From CAXTEJ01 sp964243295 (GTDB taxonomy: Bacteria; Actinomycetota; Actinomycetes; Actinomycetales; Angustibacteraceae): a stretch of 23,668 bases of DNA. Location of the stretch: positions 1 to 23,668 of the forward strand of contig CAXTEJ010000048.1 of the NCBI GenBank assembly GCA_964243295.1. Reading direction: 5' to 3'. Position numbers and translations under genes: made by a program. Shown piece after piece: positions 15,027 through 21,386 of this stretch. How positions within the stretch are numbered: position 1 is the stretch's first letter; the number at the start of each line of letters is the position of its first letter. A model generated the notes under the pieces. It was given only the letters and a program-made list of their open reading frames with translations. It was not told the DNA's origin and made no database searches.

Positions 15027-15121
15027 GGCCGCCACACCGGCGGGCAGAAGTCAGTCGCGGCCGCGCTGGTGTGCACGGCGAGCAGCCGGAGAGCGCACAT
15101 CGGCCCGCCGTTGTGGCGGTT
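15027..15121. repeat. REPIN-like element E2: second inverted hairpin pair
   Basis: The left 26-mer (15027-15052) contains CCGCC-ACACC-GGCGG then GCAGAAGTC. The right copy (15096-15121) is in reverse orientation with a CCGCC-GTTGT-GGCGG hairpin and matches 20 of 26 bases. They are separated by 43 bp unrelated to the spacer of E1. The element lies directly after the stop of the minus-strand VOC gene, as E1 lies at the end of the DUF559-like gene. Length and layout match E1 closely. Confidence 0.8.
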
Positions 15122-15504
15122 CAGGCCGGGTCGTGGTGAGGGCGCCAGCTGAAGACCTCCACGAGCACGCCGTGCGGGCCGCGCAGGTAGGCGGTCGTCG
15201 TGCCCCAGTCGGTGTCGACGGGCTCGAGGGCGACGTCGGCGCCGCGGGTACGCAGCTGCTCGATGGCGGCGCGGGCGTCGTCGCAGCCCAGCTGCAGCAC
15301 CGTGCCGCCGTGCGGGGTGACCAGGGCCTCGTCGAGCAGCCCGCGGTGCAGCGACACAGTGATGGCGCCGGCGTCGACCTCGGCGTAGCCGTCGGCCGGC
15401 TCGCCATGCACCGGCAGCGCGAGGACGTCGGCGAAGAACCGGCCGACGTCGACCACCTCGTCGGTGGTGGCGAAGCAGAGGGCAAGGTGCTCGAGGCGGA
15501 TCAT
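15121..15504 (-). CDS. VOC (glyoxalase/bleomycin-resistance) family protein
   Basis: A 127-residue single VOC unit. It begins IRLEHLALCFATTDEVVDVGRFFADVLALPV, the typical first beta-alpha-beta-beta-beta module with H6 as a possible metal ligand, and ends in AYLRGPHGVLVEVFSW, where the glutamate of LVEVF is the common C-terminal metal ligand. VOC proteins bind metals and act as isomerases, dioxygenases or drug-binding proteins, and the substrate cannot be read here. The start is ATG 15504 with GGGAGG 4 nt upstream. It is divergent from the RHH-VOC-GNAT operon with a 26-bp gap, so a shared regulator is plausible. Its stop touches the REPIN-like element E2. Confidence 0.88.
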   Translation of the reverse strand: MIRLEHLALCFATTDEVVDVGRFFADVLALPVHGEPADGYAEVDAGAITVSLHRGLLDEALVTPHGGTVLQLGCDDARAAIEQLRTRGADVALEPVDTDWGTTTAYLRGPHGVLVEVFSWRPHHDPA

Positions 15505-15515
15505 GTGACCTCCCG

Positions 15516-15537
15516 TGGTAGATTGCTAGCATGGTAG
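15516..15537 (+). promoter_or_regulatory. Candidate RHH operator at the divergent promoter
   Basis: TGCTAGCA (15524-15531) is an 8-bp palindrome lying between the -10 box and the start codon. It is flanked by two direct copies of TGGTAG (15516-15521 and 15532-15537), 16 bp apart. Ribbon-helix-helix proteins commonly bind such short symmetric or tandem sites over their own promoters, so autorepression is a reasonable inference. It is not demonstrated. Confidence 0.4.
15519..15524 (+). promoter_or_regulatory. Leaderless -10 box of the RHH gene
   Basis: TAGATT fits TANNNT and is followed by exactly 6 nt (GCTAGC) before the ATG at 15531, so transcription should start at the start codon. No Shine-Dalgarno sequence is present. 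This is the clearest leaderless start in the window. Confidence 0.7.
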
Positions 15538-15671
15538 TCAAGGCGCAGTTCAACGTCTACCTGCCGCCGGACCTGGTGCGCGAGGTCAAGCACCGGGCGG
15601 TCGACGACGGCGTCAGCCTGTCGGCGCTGGTCGAGCAGGCCCTGCGGCAGTACCTGGAGGAGTCCGGATGA
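15531..15671 (+). CDS. Ribbon-helix-helix (CopG/Arc-type) DNA-binding protein, 46 aa
   Basis: A very short gene, easily missed by length cut-offs. The protein has the complete ribbon-helix-helix plan: a strand KAQFNVYLP (4-12) for major-groove contact, helix 1 PDLVREVKHRAVDDG, the SLS turn, and helix 2 SALVEQALRQYL. Such proteins act as dimeric repressors or as antitoxins. The ATG at 15531 is 6 nt after a TAGATT -10 box, and its stop overlaps the next start by four bases (ATGA, 15668-15671). It is therefore first in a three-gene operon with a VOC protein and a GNAT enzyme, and divergent from another VOC gene. It probably regulates this cluster through the palindrome at its own start. Confidence 0.85.
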   Translation: MVVKAQFNVYLPPDLVREVKHRAVDDGVSLSALVEQALRQYLEESG

Positions 15672-16366
15672 GCCCGTCTGCGACCGCGGCGGACGTCGTG
15701 CTGCGTCCGGTCCGCTTCACGTCCGACGTCGCCGCGATGCAGCGGTTCCTCGAGCTGGTGGGGCTGCGCAGCCGGGTCGAGAGCGAGAGTGGCGGCTGGG
15801 TCGACATGGTCGGCACCAGCGGCATGCTGGCGCTGCACGATGCGGCCGGCAGTGCCCAGCGGACGCCGGCGGGCACGACCACGCTGTCCTACGAGTGCGC
15901 CGACGCCGACGCGCTGGCGAGGCGGCTGCGAGCCGCCGGGCTGCGGGCCGAGGTGGTCGACGAGGCCTACGGCCGGGTGCTGGTGACCGGTGCCGACCGG
16001 TGGCAGGTGGTGGTCGACGAGGTGCAGCGCGACCTGCACGGCTACCGGCGCCACGTCGGCGCCGATCCGACCTCCGCCGTGGGTGCCGTGTTGCGCACGG
16101 GCGCCGGCGACCCGCTGCGCGCCATCCTCGAGGTGCTGGGCGCGACCGGTGTTCTCGAGGTGCACCCGGGTGACGGTGTGCCGGCGCTCGGCCCGGACGG
16201 CGAGTGGTACGTCTCGGCGCCGGTGCACCCGGTGCTGACCACCGATGAGCCGCTGGCGGAGGTCGCCGCCCGCCTGGGAGTCGCCGGCTTCCCCGCCAGG
16301 CTCGGCGACGGCGTCATGACGGTGACCGACCCCGACGGGCAGCGGCTGGCGGTGCGGGCCGGGTGA
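15668..16366 (+). CDS. VOC family protein, second gene of the RHH operon
   Basis: A 232-residue protein. Residues 10-120 form a VOC-like unit (LRPVRFTSDVAAMQRFLELVGL, GWVDMVGTSGMLALHDA, TLSYECADADALARRLRAAGL). Residues 150-232 hold a divergent second half ending VMTVTDPDGQRLAVRAG, so it may be a two-module VOC protein. The typical N-terminal histidine ligand is replaced by arginine in LRPVRF, so metal binding is doubtful and a ligand-binding role is possible. The ATG overlaps the RHH stop (ATGA) and the stop overlaps the GNAT start (GTGA), so the three proteins are translated together. Substrate is unknown. Confidence 0.82.
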   Translation: MSPSATAADVVLRPVRFTSDVAAMQRFLELVGLRSRVESESGGWVDMVGTSGMLALHDAAGSAQRTPAGTTTLSYECADADALARRLRAAGLRAEVVDEAYGRVLVTGADRWQVVVDEVQRDLHGYRRHVGADPTSAVGAVLRTGAGDPLRAILEVLGATGVLEVHPGDGVPALGPDGEWYVSAPVHPVLTTDEPLAEVAARLGVAGFPARLGDGVMTVTDPDGQRLAVRAG

Positions 16367-16902
16367 GGGCCGAGCCGTTCGACCTGGTCGCCGCCACGCC
16401 GCAGGCGCACGCCCTGCGGCTCGAGGCGCTGCGCGGCGTGGCCGCCGTCACCGGCCGCGGCGCGCCCGACGGCACGAACTTCTTCGCGACCCACTCCGAG
16501 CGGCCGGGATTTCGGGCCGTCGCGGTGCACGTCGACGGCGCCCTGGCCGGCTTCGCCTACGGCTACGAGGAGCAGGCCGGCGGCTGGTGGCGCACGCGCG
16601 TCGAGCCCGCGATGCAGCGGGCGGGCGAGGCCTCGCTGCTCGGCGACGCCTTCACCCTCGTGGAGCTTCACGTGCGACCCACTTTGCAGCGCAACGGAAT
16701 CGGCCGGGTGCTGGTGCGCGACCTGCTCGCCGGCCTCGCGAACCCGCGCGTCCTGCTCAGCACCCAGGACGGCCCCAACCCGGCGCGCGGCTTCTACCGC
16801 CGGCTGGGCCTGCGCGAAGTCGTGCCCGTCGACCTGGACGGCGTCCCGTACCTGGTGCTGACGGCCGACCTCCCGCTGCCGGTGGACGCGGCCGGCAGCT
16901 GA
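16363..16902 (+). CDS. GNAT family N-acetyltransferase, third gene of the RHH operon
   Basis: A 179-residue acetyltransferase. The acetyl-CoA pyrophosphate loop is Q-R-N-G-I-G in VELHVRPTLQRNGIGRVLVRDLL, preceded by the beta-4 strand and followed by LLSTQDGPNPARGFYRRLGL, the standard GNAT C-terminal module. Upstream, FRAVAVHVDGALAGFAYGY is the usual beta-2/beta-3 hairpin. The tryptophan-rich GGWWRTRVEPAM segment is in the acceptor side and could line the substrate site. GTG 16363 overlaps the VOC stop by four bases. Acetylation of a small toxic molecule is a possible role given the two VOC neighbours, but this is inference. Confidence 0.88.
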   Translation: MRAEPFDLVAATPQAHALRLEALRGVAAVTGRGAPDGTNFFATHSERPGFRAVAVHVDGALAGFAYGYEEQAGGWWRTRVEPAMQRAGEASLLGDAFTLVELHVRPTLQRNGIGRVLVRDLLAGLANPRVLLSTQDGPNPARGFYRRLGLREVVPVDLDGVPYLVLTADLPLPVDAAGS

Positions 16903-16909
16903 GCGCCGA

Positions 16910-16915
16910 TATCCT
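16910..16915 (+). promoter_or_regulatory. Possible -10 box of proS
   Basis: TATCCT fits TANNNT and lies just after the GNAT stop, about 50 bp before the proS start. It would give a leader of roughly 43 nt carrying the GGAG ribosome site. No good -35 is seen, so confidence is limited. Confidence 0.4.
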
Positions 16916-16964
16916 CGGCCGCGGTGGCCGGTCGCGCTGCCGACCCCGACCTCCGGAGCCCGCC

Positions 16965-18728
16965 GTGCTGCTGCGCCTGTCCACCCTGTTCCTGCGCACC
17001 CTGCGTGAGGACCCGGCGGACGCCGAGGTGCCGAGCCACCGGCTGCTCGTGCGTGCCGGCTACGTGCGCCGCGCCGCCCCCGGCATCTACACCTGGCTGC
17101 CGCTGGGCCTGCGCGTGCTGCGCAACGTCGAGCGCGTCGTCCGGGAGGAGATGGACGCCGCCGGCTTCCAGGAGCTGCTGTTCCCCGCGCTGCTGCCGCG
17201 TGAGCCCTACGAGCAGACCGGCCGCTGGACCGAGTACGGCCCGAACCTGTTCCGGCTCAAGGACCGCAAGGGCGGCGACTACCTGCTCGGCCCGACCCAC
17301 GAGGAGATGTTCACCCTCGCGGTGAAGGACCTGTACTCCTCCTACAAGGACCTCCCGGTCTCGCTGTACCAGATCCAGACCAAGTACCGCGACGAGGCCC
17401 GGCCGCGCGCGGGCGTGCTGCGCGGGCGCGAGTTCCTCATGAAGGACTCGTACTCCTTCGACGTCGACGACGCCGGCCTGCAGCGCTCGTACGACGCGCA
17501 CCGGGCGGCGTACGTGAAGGTGTTCGACCGGCTCGGCATCGAGTACGTCATCGTCGCCGCGATGTCGGGGGCCATGGGCGGCAGCGCGAGCGAGGAGTTC
17601 CTCGCGCCGGCGGTCAACGGCGAGGACACCTACGTGCGCTGCACGGCCTGCGACTACGCCGCGAACGTCGAGGCGGTGCGGGTGCCCGCGCCGCCCGCGG
17701 TGCCGTACGACGACCTGCCGCCCGCCCGCGTCGAGGTGACCCCCGGCACGCCGACCATAGCCTCGCTGGTGCAGCTGCTGCAGGACCAGCACGCGCGGCC
17801 CGACCGCGCCTGGACCGCCGCCGACACCCTCAAGAACGTCGTGGTCGTCGTGCGTCACCCCGACGGCCGCCGCGAGCCGCTCGTCATCGGCCTGCCCGGC
17901 GACCGCGACGTCGACGCCAAGCGCCTCGAGGCGCAGGTGGAGCCATCCGTGATCGAGGCCTTCACCGACGACGACTTCGCCGCGAACCCGTTGCTGCGCA
18001 AGGGTTACATCGGCCCGCAGGCGCTGGGCGCCGAATCTGCGACCGGGTTGCGCTACCTCGTCGACCCGCGCGTCGCCGAGGGGACGGCGTGGGTCACCGG
18101 CGCCAACGAGACCGACCGCCACGTCATCGGTCTGGTCGCGGGTCGCGACTTCACCGCCGACGGCACCATCGAGGCCGCCGAGGTGCGGGCCGGCGACCCG
18201 TGCCCGACGTGCGGCCAGCCGCTGGAGACCGCGCGCGGCATCGAGGTCGGCCACATCTTCCAGCTCGGCCGCAAGTACGCCGAGGCCCTGGGCCTGAAGG
18301 TGCTGGACGAGAACGGCAAGCAGGTCACGGTGACCATGGGCTCCTACGGCATCGGCGTCTCGCGCGCCGTCGCCGCGATCGCCGAGTCGTGCCACGACGA
18401 GGCCGGGCTGGTGTGGCCGCGCGGCATCGCGCCTGCCGACGTCCACGTCGTGGCCACGGGCAAGGACGACGCGGTCTTCGAGGCGGCCGAGCAGCTCGCG
18501 GCCGGGCTCGAGCGCGCGGGCCTCGGCGTGATCATCGACGACCGCCGCAAGGTCTCACCCGGCGTGAAGTTCAAGGACGCCGAGCTCGTGGGCGTCCCGA
18601 CGGTCGTGGTCGTGGGCAAGGGGCTGGTCGACGGCACGGTCGAGCTCAAGGACCGCCGCACCGGCGAGCGCGAGGACGTGCCGTTCGCCGACGCCGTCGA
18701 GCGCGTCGCGCGTGCCGCCCGTGGGTGA
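16965..18728 (+). CDS. proS: Prolyl-tRNA synthetase, bacterial type with editing domain
   Basis: A 587-residue class II synthetase that charges tRNA-Pro. It begins LLRLSTLFLRTLREDPADAEV, the standard N-terminus of the bacterial form. Visible parts are GPTHEEMFT (110-118), motif 2 from R142 (RDEARPRAGVLRGREF, MKDSYSF) and motif 3 at 458-467 (GSYGIGVSR). Between motifs 2 and 3 lies the inserted editing domain, about residues 220-395, which hydrolyses mis-charged Ala-tRNA-Pro. The anticodon-binding domain follows (ADVHVVATGKDD to the end). GTG 16965 has GGAG at 16955-16958 with 6-nt spacing; longer in-frame starts run back into the GNAT gene and are not conserved. Confidence 0.96.
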   Translation: MLLRLSTLFLRTLREDPADAEVPSHRLLVRAGYVRRAAPGIYTWLPLGLRVLRNVERVVREEMDAAGFQELLFPALLPREPYEQTGRWTEYGPNLFRLKDRKGGDYLLGPTHEEMFTLAVKDLYSSYKDLPVSLYQIQTKYRDEARPRAGVLRGREFLMKDSYSFDVDDAGLQRSYDAHRAAYVKVFDRLGIEYVIVAAMSGAMGGSASEEFLAPAVNGEDTYVRCTACDYAANVEAVRVPAPPAVPYDDLPPARVEVTPGTPTIASLVQLLQDQHARPDRAWTAADTLKNVVVVVRHPDGRREPLVIGLPGDRDVDAKRLEAQVEPSVIEAFTDDDFAANPLLRKGYIGPQALGAESATGLRYLVDPRVAEGTAWVTGANETDRHVIGLVAGRDFTADGTIEAAEVRAGDPCPTCGQPLETARGIEVGHIFQLGRKYAEALGLKVLDENGKQVTVTMGSYGIGVSRAVAAIAESCHDEAGLVWPRGIAPADVHVVATGKDDAVFEAAEQLAAGLERAGLGVIIDDRRKVSPGVKFKDAELVGVPTVVVVGKGLVDGTVELKDRRTGEREDVPFADAVERVARAARG

Positions 18729-18743
18729 CGCCCGCGCGGCCCG

Positions 18744-19553
18744 ATGACCGACCTCGTCGCCTGGTTCGACCTGCCGGACGGCGCCGGCGGCGGCACGCTC
18801 GCGCTGCTGCTGCTCGCGGGGCTGGCCGCCGGCTGGGTCGACGCCGTGGTCGGTGGGGGCGGGCTGATCCAGCTGCCCGCGCTGCTGCTCGGGCTGGGCA
18901 CCGGCAGCCCCGCGGTGCTGGCGCTCGGCACGAACAAGCTCGCGTCGATCTGCGGCACGCTCACGAGCGCCACGACGTACTACCGGCGGGTGCACCCCGA
19001 CCTGCGCACGGCCCTGCCGATGGCGGCGTTCGCGCTGGCCGGAGCGCTGGCCGGCGCGGGGCTCGCGACGGTGCTGCCGTCGTCCGCGATCGTGCCGGTG
19101 GTGCTCGTGGCGCTCGTGGTGGTGCTGGCGTACACCGTGCTGCGCCCCGACCTCGGGCAGGAGACGGCGCTGCGCCACTCCGGACGCCGCCACCACGGCA
19201 CCGCGGGCGCGCTCGGCTTCGTGATCGGTGTCTACGACGGTGCCGTGGGACCGGGGACCGGGTCGTTCCTGGTGTTCGGTCTGGTGAGCCTGCTCGGCTA
19301 CGGGTTCGTCCAGGCCAGCGCCAAGGCGAAGATCGCCAACGTCGCGACCAACCTGGGTGCGCTCATCGTGTTCGTCCCCCAGGGTGCGCTGCTGTGGCGG
19401 CTGGGCCTGCTGATGGGCCTGGCCAACCTCGTCGGCGGCTACGTCGGCGCCCGCACGGCGGTGGCCCGCGGCGGCGGGTTCGTGCGCACCGTGTTCGTCG
19501 TCGTGTCGTCGGCGCTGGTCGTGCGGCTGGGCTACCAGGTGCTGACGGGGTGA
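18744..19553 (+). CDS. TauE/SafE family membrane transporter
   Basis: A 269-residue polytopic membrane protein of the TauE/SafE (DUF81) family, linked to export of sulfite, sulfoacetate or similar anions. The first repeat has GGGGLIQLPALLLGLG and LGTNKLASICGTLTSATTY; the second has GVYDGAVGPGTGSFLVFGLV and AKAKIANVATNLGALIVFV. This internal duplication is characteristic of the family. About eight hydrophobic segments are visible. The ATG lies 15 bp after the proS stop without a clear ribosome site, so it may depend on read-through from proS. It converges on the DUF4439 gene with only one base between the stops. Substrate is not predictable. Confidence 0.9.
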   Translation: MTDLVAWFDLPDGAGGGTLALLLLAGLAAGWVDAVVGGGGLIQLPALLLGLGTGSPAVLALGTNKLASICGTLTSATTYYRRVHPDLRTALPMAAFALAGALAGAGLATVLPSSAIVPVVLVALVVVLAYTVLRPDLGQETALRHSGRRHHGTAGALGFVIGVYDGAVGPGTGSFLVFGLVSLLGYGFVQASAKAKIANVATNLGALIVFVPQGALLWRLGLLMGLANLVGGYVGARTAVARGGGFVRTVFVVVSSALVVRLGYQVLTG

Positions 19554-19554
19554 C

Positions 19555-20049
19555 TCACGACCGCTCGGGCAGACCCGGGAACGGTGTCGGCGCGGCTCCC
19601 CACGCGCGTGCGGCCAGGGCCGCCTCGACCAGCCGGGACGCCGCGTCCGCGCGCCGCGAGGGGTCGGCAGCGGCGACGAGGTCGGCGTAGCCGGCGGTCA
19701 GTCCCTGCTCGAGGTGGACGGCGAGCCGGTGCGCCGCGCTCGGTCCGACGACCGGGAACGGCAGGCCGTACGCCGGCGCCTCGAACTCCGGCTCGGCTCC
19801 GGCTGCCGTGAGGGCCCGCTGGACGTCGTCGCGCCGGACGGCGTGCCGGGCCAGCGCGTCGAGCGCCCGCGGCCGGTCGGACGCCGACGCCTGACCGCCG
19901 ACGACGCCGTAGCCGTAGACGGCTGCGCGCTCGCCGGCCAGCGCCCGCTGCAGGGCGGTCAGCTCGCCCGCCGTCGCCGTCAGGCGGGGGGTGGGTGTCG
20001 CCGACGGCACGGGAGTGGTCGCGCCACGCGCCCGGCTCGGCCCGGTCAC
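19555..20049 (-). CDS. Ferritin-like DUF4439 domain protein
   Basis: A 164-residue helical protein. LTALQRALAGERAAVYGYGVVGGQ (helix A, with glutamate and tyrosine), RHAVRRDDVQRALTAAG (helix B) and a C-terminal pair of alanine-rich helices resemble the DUF4439 ferritin-like family seen in actinobacteria. The usual E...ExxH iron ligands are only partly visible (E in AGERAAVYGYG; H in ALARHAVRRDD), so iron binding is not certain. The N-terminal 25 residues are Pro/Thr-rich, suggesting a flexible linker. The GTG start overlaps the stop of the upstream lipoprotein (GTGA, 20046-20049), so the two are made together and may work together at the cell surface. Confidence 0.75.
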   Translation of the reverse strand: MTGPSRARGATTPVPSATPTPRLTATAGELTALQRALAGERAAVYGYGVVGGQASASDRPRALDALARHAVRRDDVQRALTAAGAEPEFEAPAYGLPFPVVGPSAAHRLAVHLEQGLTAGYADLVAAADPSRRADAASRLVEAALAARAWGAAPTPFPGLPERS

Positions 20050-20642
20050 CGCAGCGGCCGCAGCACGTCGACGTGCACCTGCAGCGCGGCCGAGACCGAG
20101 CCGAGCAGCCGCGCGGTCGCCGGCCCCACGGCAGCCAGGTCGGCCACGGCCTCAGCGGCGGCCGCGCGCTCGGCGGCGAGCAGGCGGGCGACGGTGGGTG
20201 CACCCGACGGAGCCGGTGCGCTGGTCGGTGCGGACGACGGCGTGGCCGCGATCGTGGAGCTCGTCGTGGGGCTCGGGGTGGGGCTCGTCGTGGGGCTCGT
20301 CGTGGAGCCCGGCGCCGCGGTCGGCGCTGCGCCCCGGCGGGCGGCCGCGGCGTGCGCCCGGTGGTCGGTCAGCAGGTCGGTGAGCGCCGCCCGCAGGTCG
20401 GGCCGCGCCTGCTGCACCCGGGCGACCTGGCCCGCCAGAACGTCGGCCGAGGTGGCGAGCCGCGTCCGGGCCAGCTGGTCGGGAGTGACGGTGAGCGTGG
20501 TCGCCGGTGCCGGCCCCGGGGCGTCGGTCTCGAGCCGAAGCCCGCAGCCCGTCGTCCCGGCGACCAGGGCGCCCGCGCCGGCAACGAGCGCCTGACGACG
20601 GGTCGCCGTCGCACGCCGCCCCCGCGGTCCCGAGCTGCCCAC
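20046..20642 (-). CDS. Predicted Tat-type lipoprotein with helical domain
   Basis: A 198-residue protein with a twin-arginine signal (T-R15-R16-Q-A-L) followed by a hydrophobic stretch VAGAGALVAGTTG and a lipobox cysteine at C33. The mature part contains helices RTRLATSADVLAGQVARVQQARPDLRAALTDLLTDHRAHAAAA, a Thr/Ser/Pro-rich linker of about 45 residues and a final helical pair. The layout resembles a ferritin-like four-helix bundle split by a linker, like its partner gene, but no metal ligands are clear. GTG 20642 lacks a ribosome site; GATCAT lies 6 nt upstream and could be a weak leaderless -10. I do not recognise a named family. Confidence 0.7.
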   Translation of the reverse strand: MGSSGPRGRRATATRRQALVAGAGALVAGTTGCGLRLETDAPGPAPATTLTVTPDQLARTRLATSADVLAGQVARVQQARPDLRAALTDLLTDHRAHAAAARRGAAPTAAPGSTTSPTTSPTPSPTTSSTIAATPSSAPTSAPAPSGAPTVARLLAAERAAAAEAVADLAAVGPATARLLGSVSAALQVHVDVLRPLR

Positions 20643-20716
20643 CGGGGCATGATCGCACGGTGGGGGTGGTGGCTCCGCGGCCCACGCGGCGGTGGAGCTC
20701 TGCGATCCGCCGGGCG

Positions 20717-21259
20717 TCAGAGGCCGGCGAGCCCGTCGACGCTGACGGCGTTCTGCTTCGTCCGGTAGGCGTCCATGCCCGCCGGACCCTTCTTCAGCGC
20801 ATGCGCCTCGATGAGGTCGCGCTCCTCGGTGACGACGTCCATCTGGGGCACGCCCCAGCCGCAGGAGTCGCTGATCCGCTCGACGTCGACGGTGATGACC
20901 GCACGGGTGCTGGGGTGGGACGGGTGCAGAGCGGTCACCTCGTCGAAGACGGCGGTCGCGGGCAGGTGCACCTGCCCGCGACCGTGCAGGCGCACGATGC
21001 GCGGACGTCGGCCGAACGAGGTGAACATGACGCAGATGCGCCCGTTCTCGCGCAGGTGCGCGATCGTCTCCACACCGCTGCCGGTGAAGTCGACCCACGC
21101 CACGCGACGGGGGCCGAGGACGGAGAAGGAGTCACCGCCCCGGGGTGAGACGTTGACGTGCCCGGTGGCGGCCAGCGGCGCGGAGGCGACGAACCACAGC
21201 GGCTGGGCGTCGATCCAGCGCCGCAGCCGGTCGTCGATCTCCTCGAAGGTCTTCCCCAT
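20717..21259 (-). CDS. Pyridoxamine 5'-phosphate oxidase family flavoprotein
   Basis: A 180-residue protein with a split-barrel flavin-binding domain. It starts MGKTFEEIDDRLRRWIDAQPLWFVASAP, followed by HVNVSPRGGDSFSVLGPRRVAWVDFTGSG and IAHLRENGRICVMFTSF, the usual PNPOx-like strands and FMN-phosphate contacts. The second half (RLHGRGQVHLP, ITVDVERISDSCGWGVPQM) fits the subgroup of small F420- or FMN-dependent actinobacterial proteins that are not true PdxH. ATG 21259 is 7 nt after a TAGCCT box, so the mRNA is probably leaderless. It is divergent from rimP. Cofactor and substrate are unknown. Confidence 0.88.
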   Translation of the reverse strand: MGKTFEEIDDRLRRWIDAQPLWFVASAPLAATGHVNVSPRGGDSFSVLGPRRVAWVDFTGSGVETIAHLRENGRICVMFTSFGRRPRIVRLHGRGQVHLPATAVFDEVTALHPSHPSTRAVITVDVERISDSCGWGVPQMDVVTEERDLIEAHALKKGPAGMDAYRTKQNAVSVDGLAGL

Positions 21260-21266
21260 GACCGGC

Positions 21267-21272
21267 AGGCTA
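21267..21272 (-). promoter_or_regulatory. Leaderless -10 box of the PNPOx-family gene
   Basis: TAGCCT on the minus strand fits TANNNT and lies 7 nt before the ATG, with no ribosome site between. It is the divergent counterpart of the rimP -10 box about 40 bp away. Confidence 0.6.
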
Positions 21273-21310
21273 GCGGCGCCGGTCTCGCGCGAGGGGTCGC
21301 GGGGAGTCGG

Positions 21311-21316
21311 TAGGCT
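21311..21316 (+). promoter_or_regulatory. Likely -10 box of the rimP-nusA-infB operon
   Basis: TAGGCT fits TANNNT in the GTCGGTAGGCTGCGG context, about 70 bp before rimP, in the only non-coding gap upstream of this block. It would give a leader of roughly 60 nt that includes AGGAG at 21376-21380. The -35 region is not recognisable. Confidence 0.5.
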
Positions 21317-21386
21317 GCGGTCCTCGCGCAGTCGCCTCGGCACTGCGCCGTTCCACCACTCGAGAACAGCGGACCAGGAGCAGCCC

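Noticed and set aside
14109..15504. Classical type IV toxin-antitoxin pair (AbiEi-AbiEii)
   Set aside because: The DUF559-fused protein has an AbiEi-like N-terminus, but the neighbour at 15121-15504 is a VOC protein, not a nucleotidyltransferase toxin.
16903..16964. T-box or other riboswitch leader for proS
   Set aside because: The gap is only 62 bp, too short for a T-box, and no conserved T-box sequence is seen.
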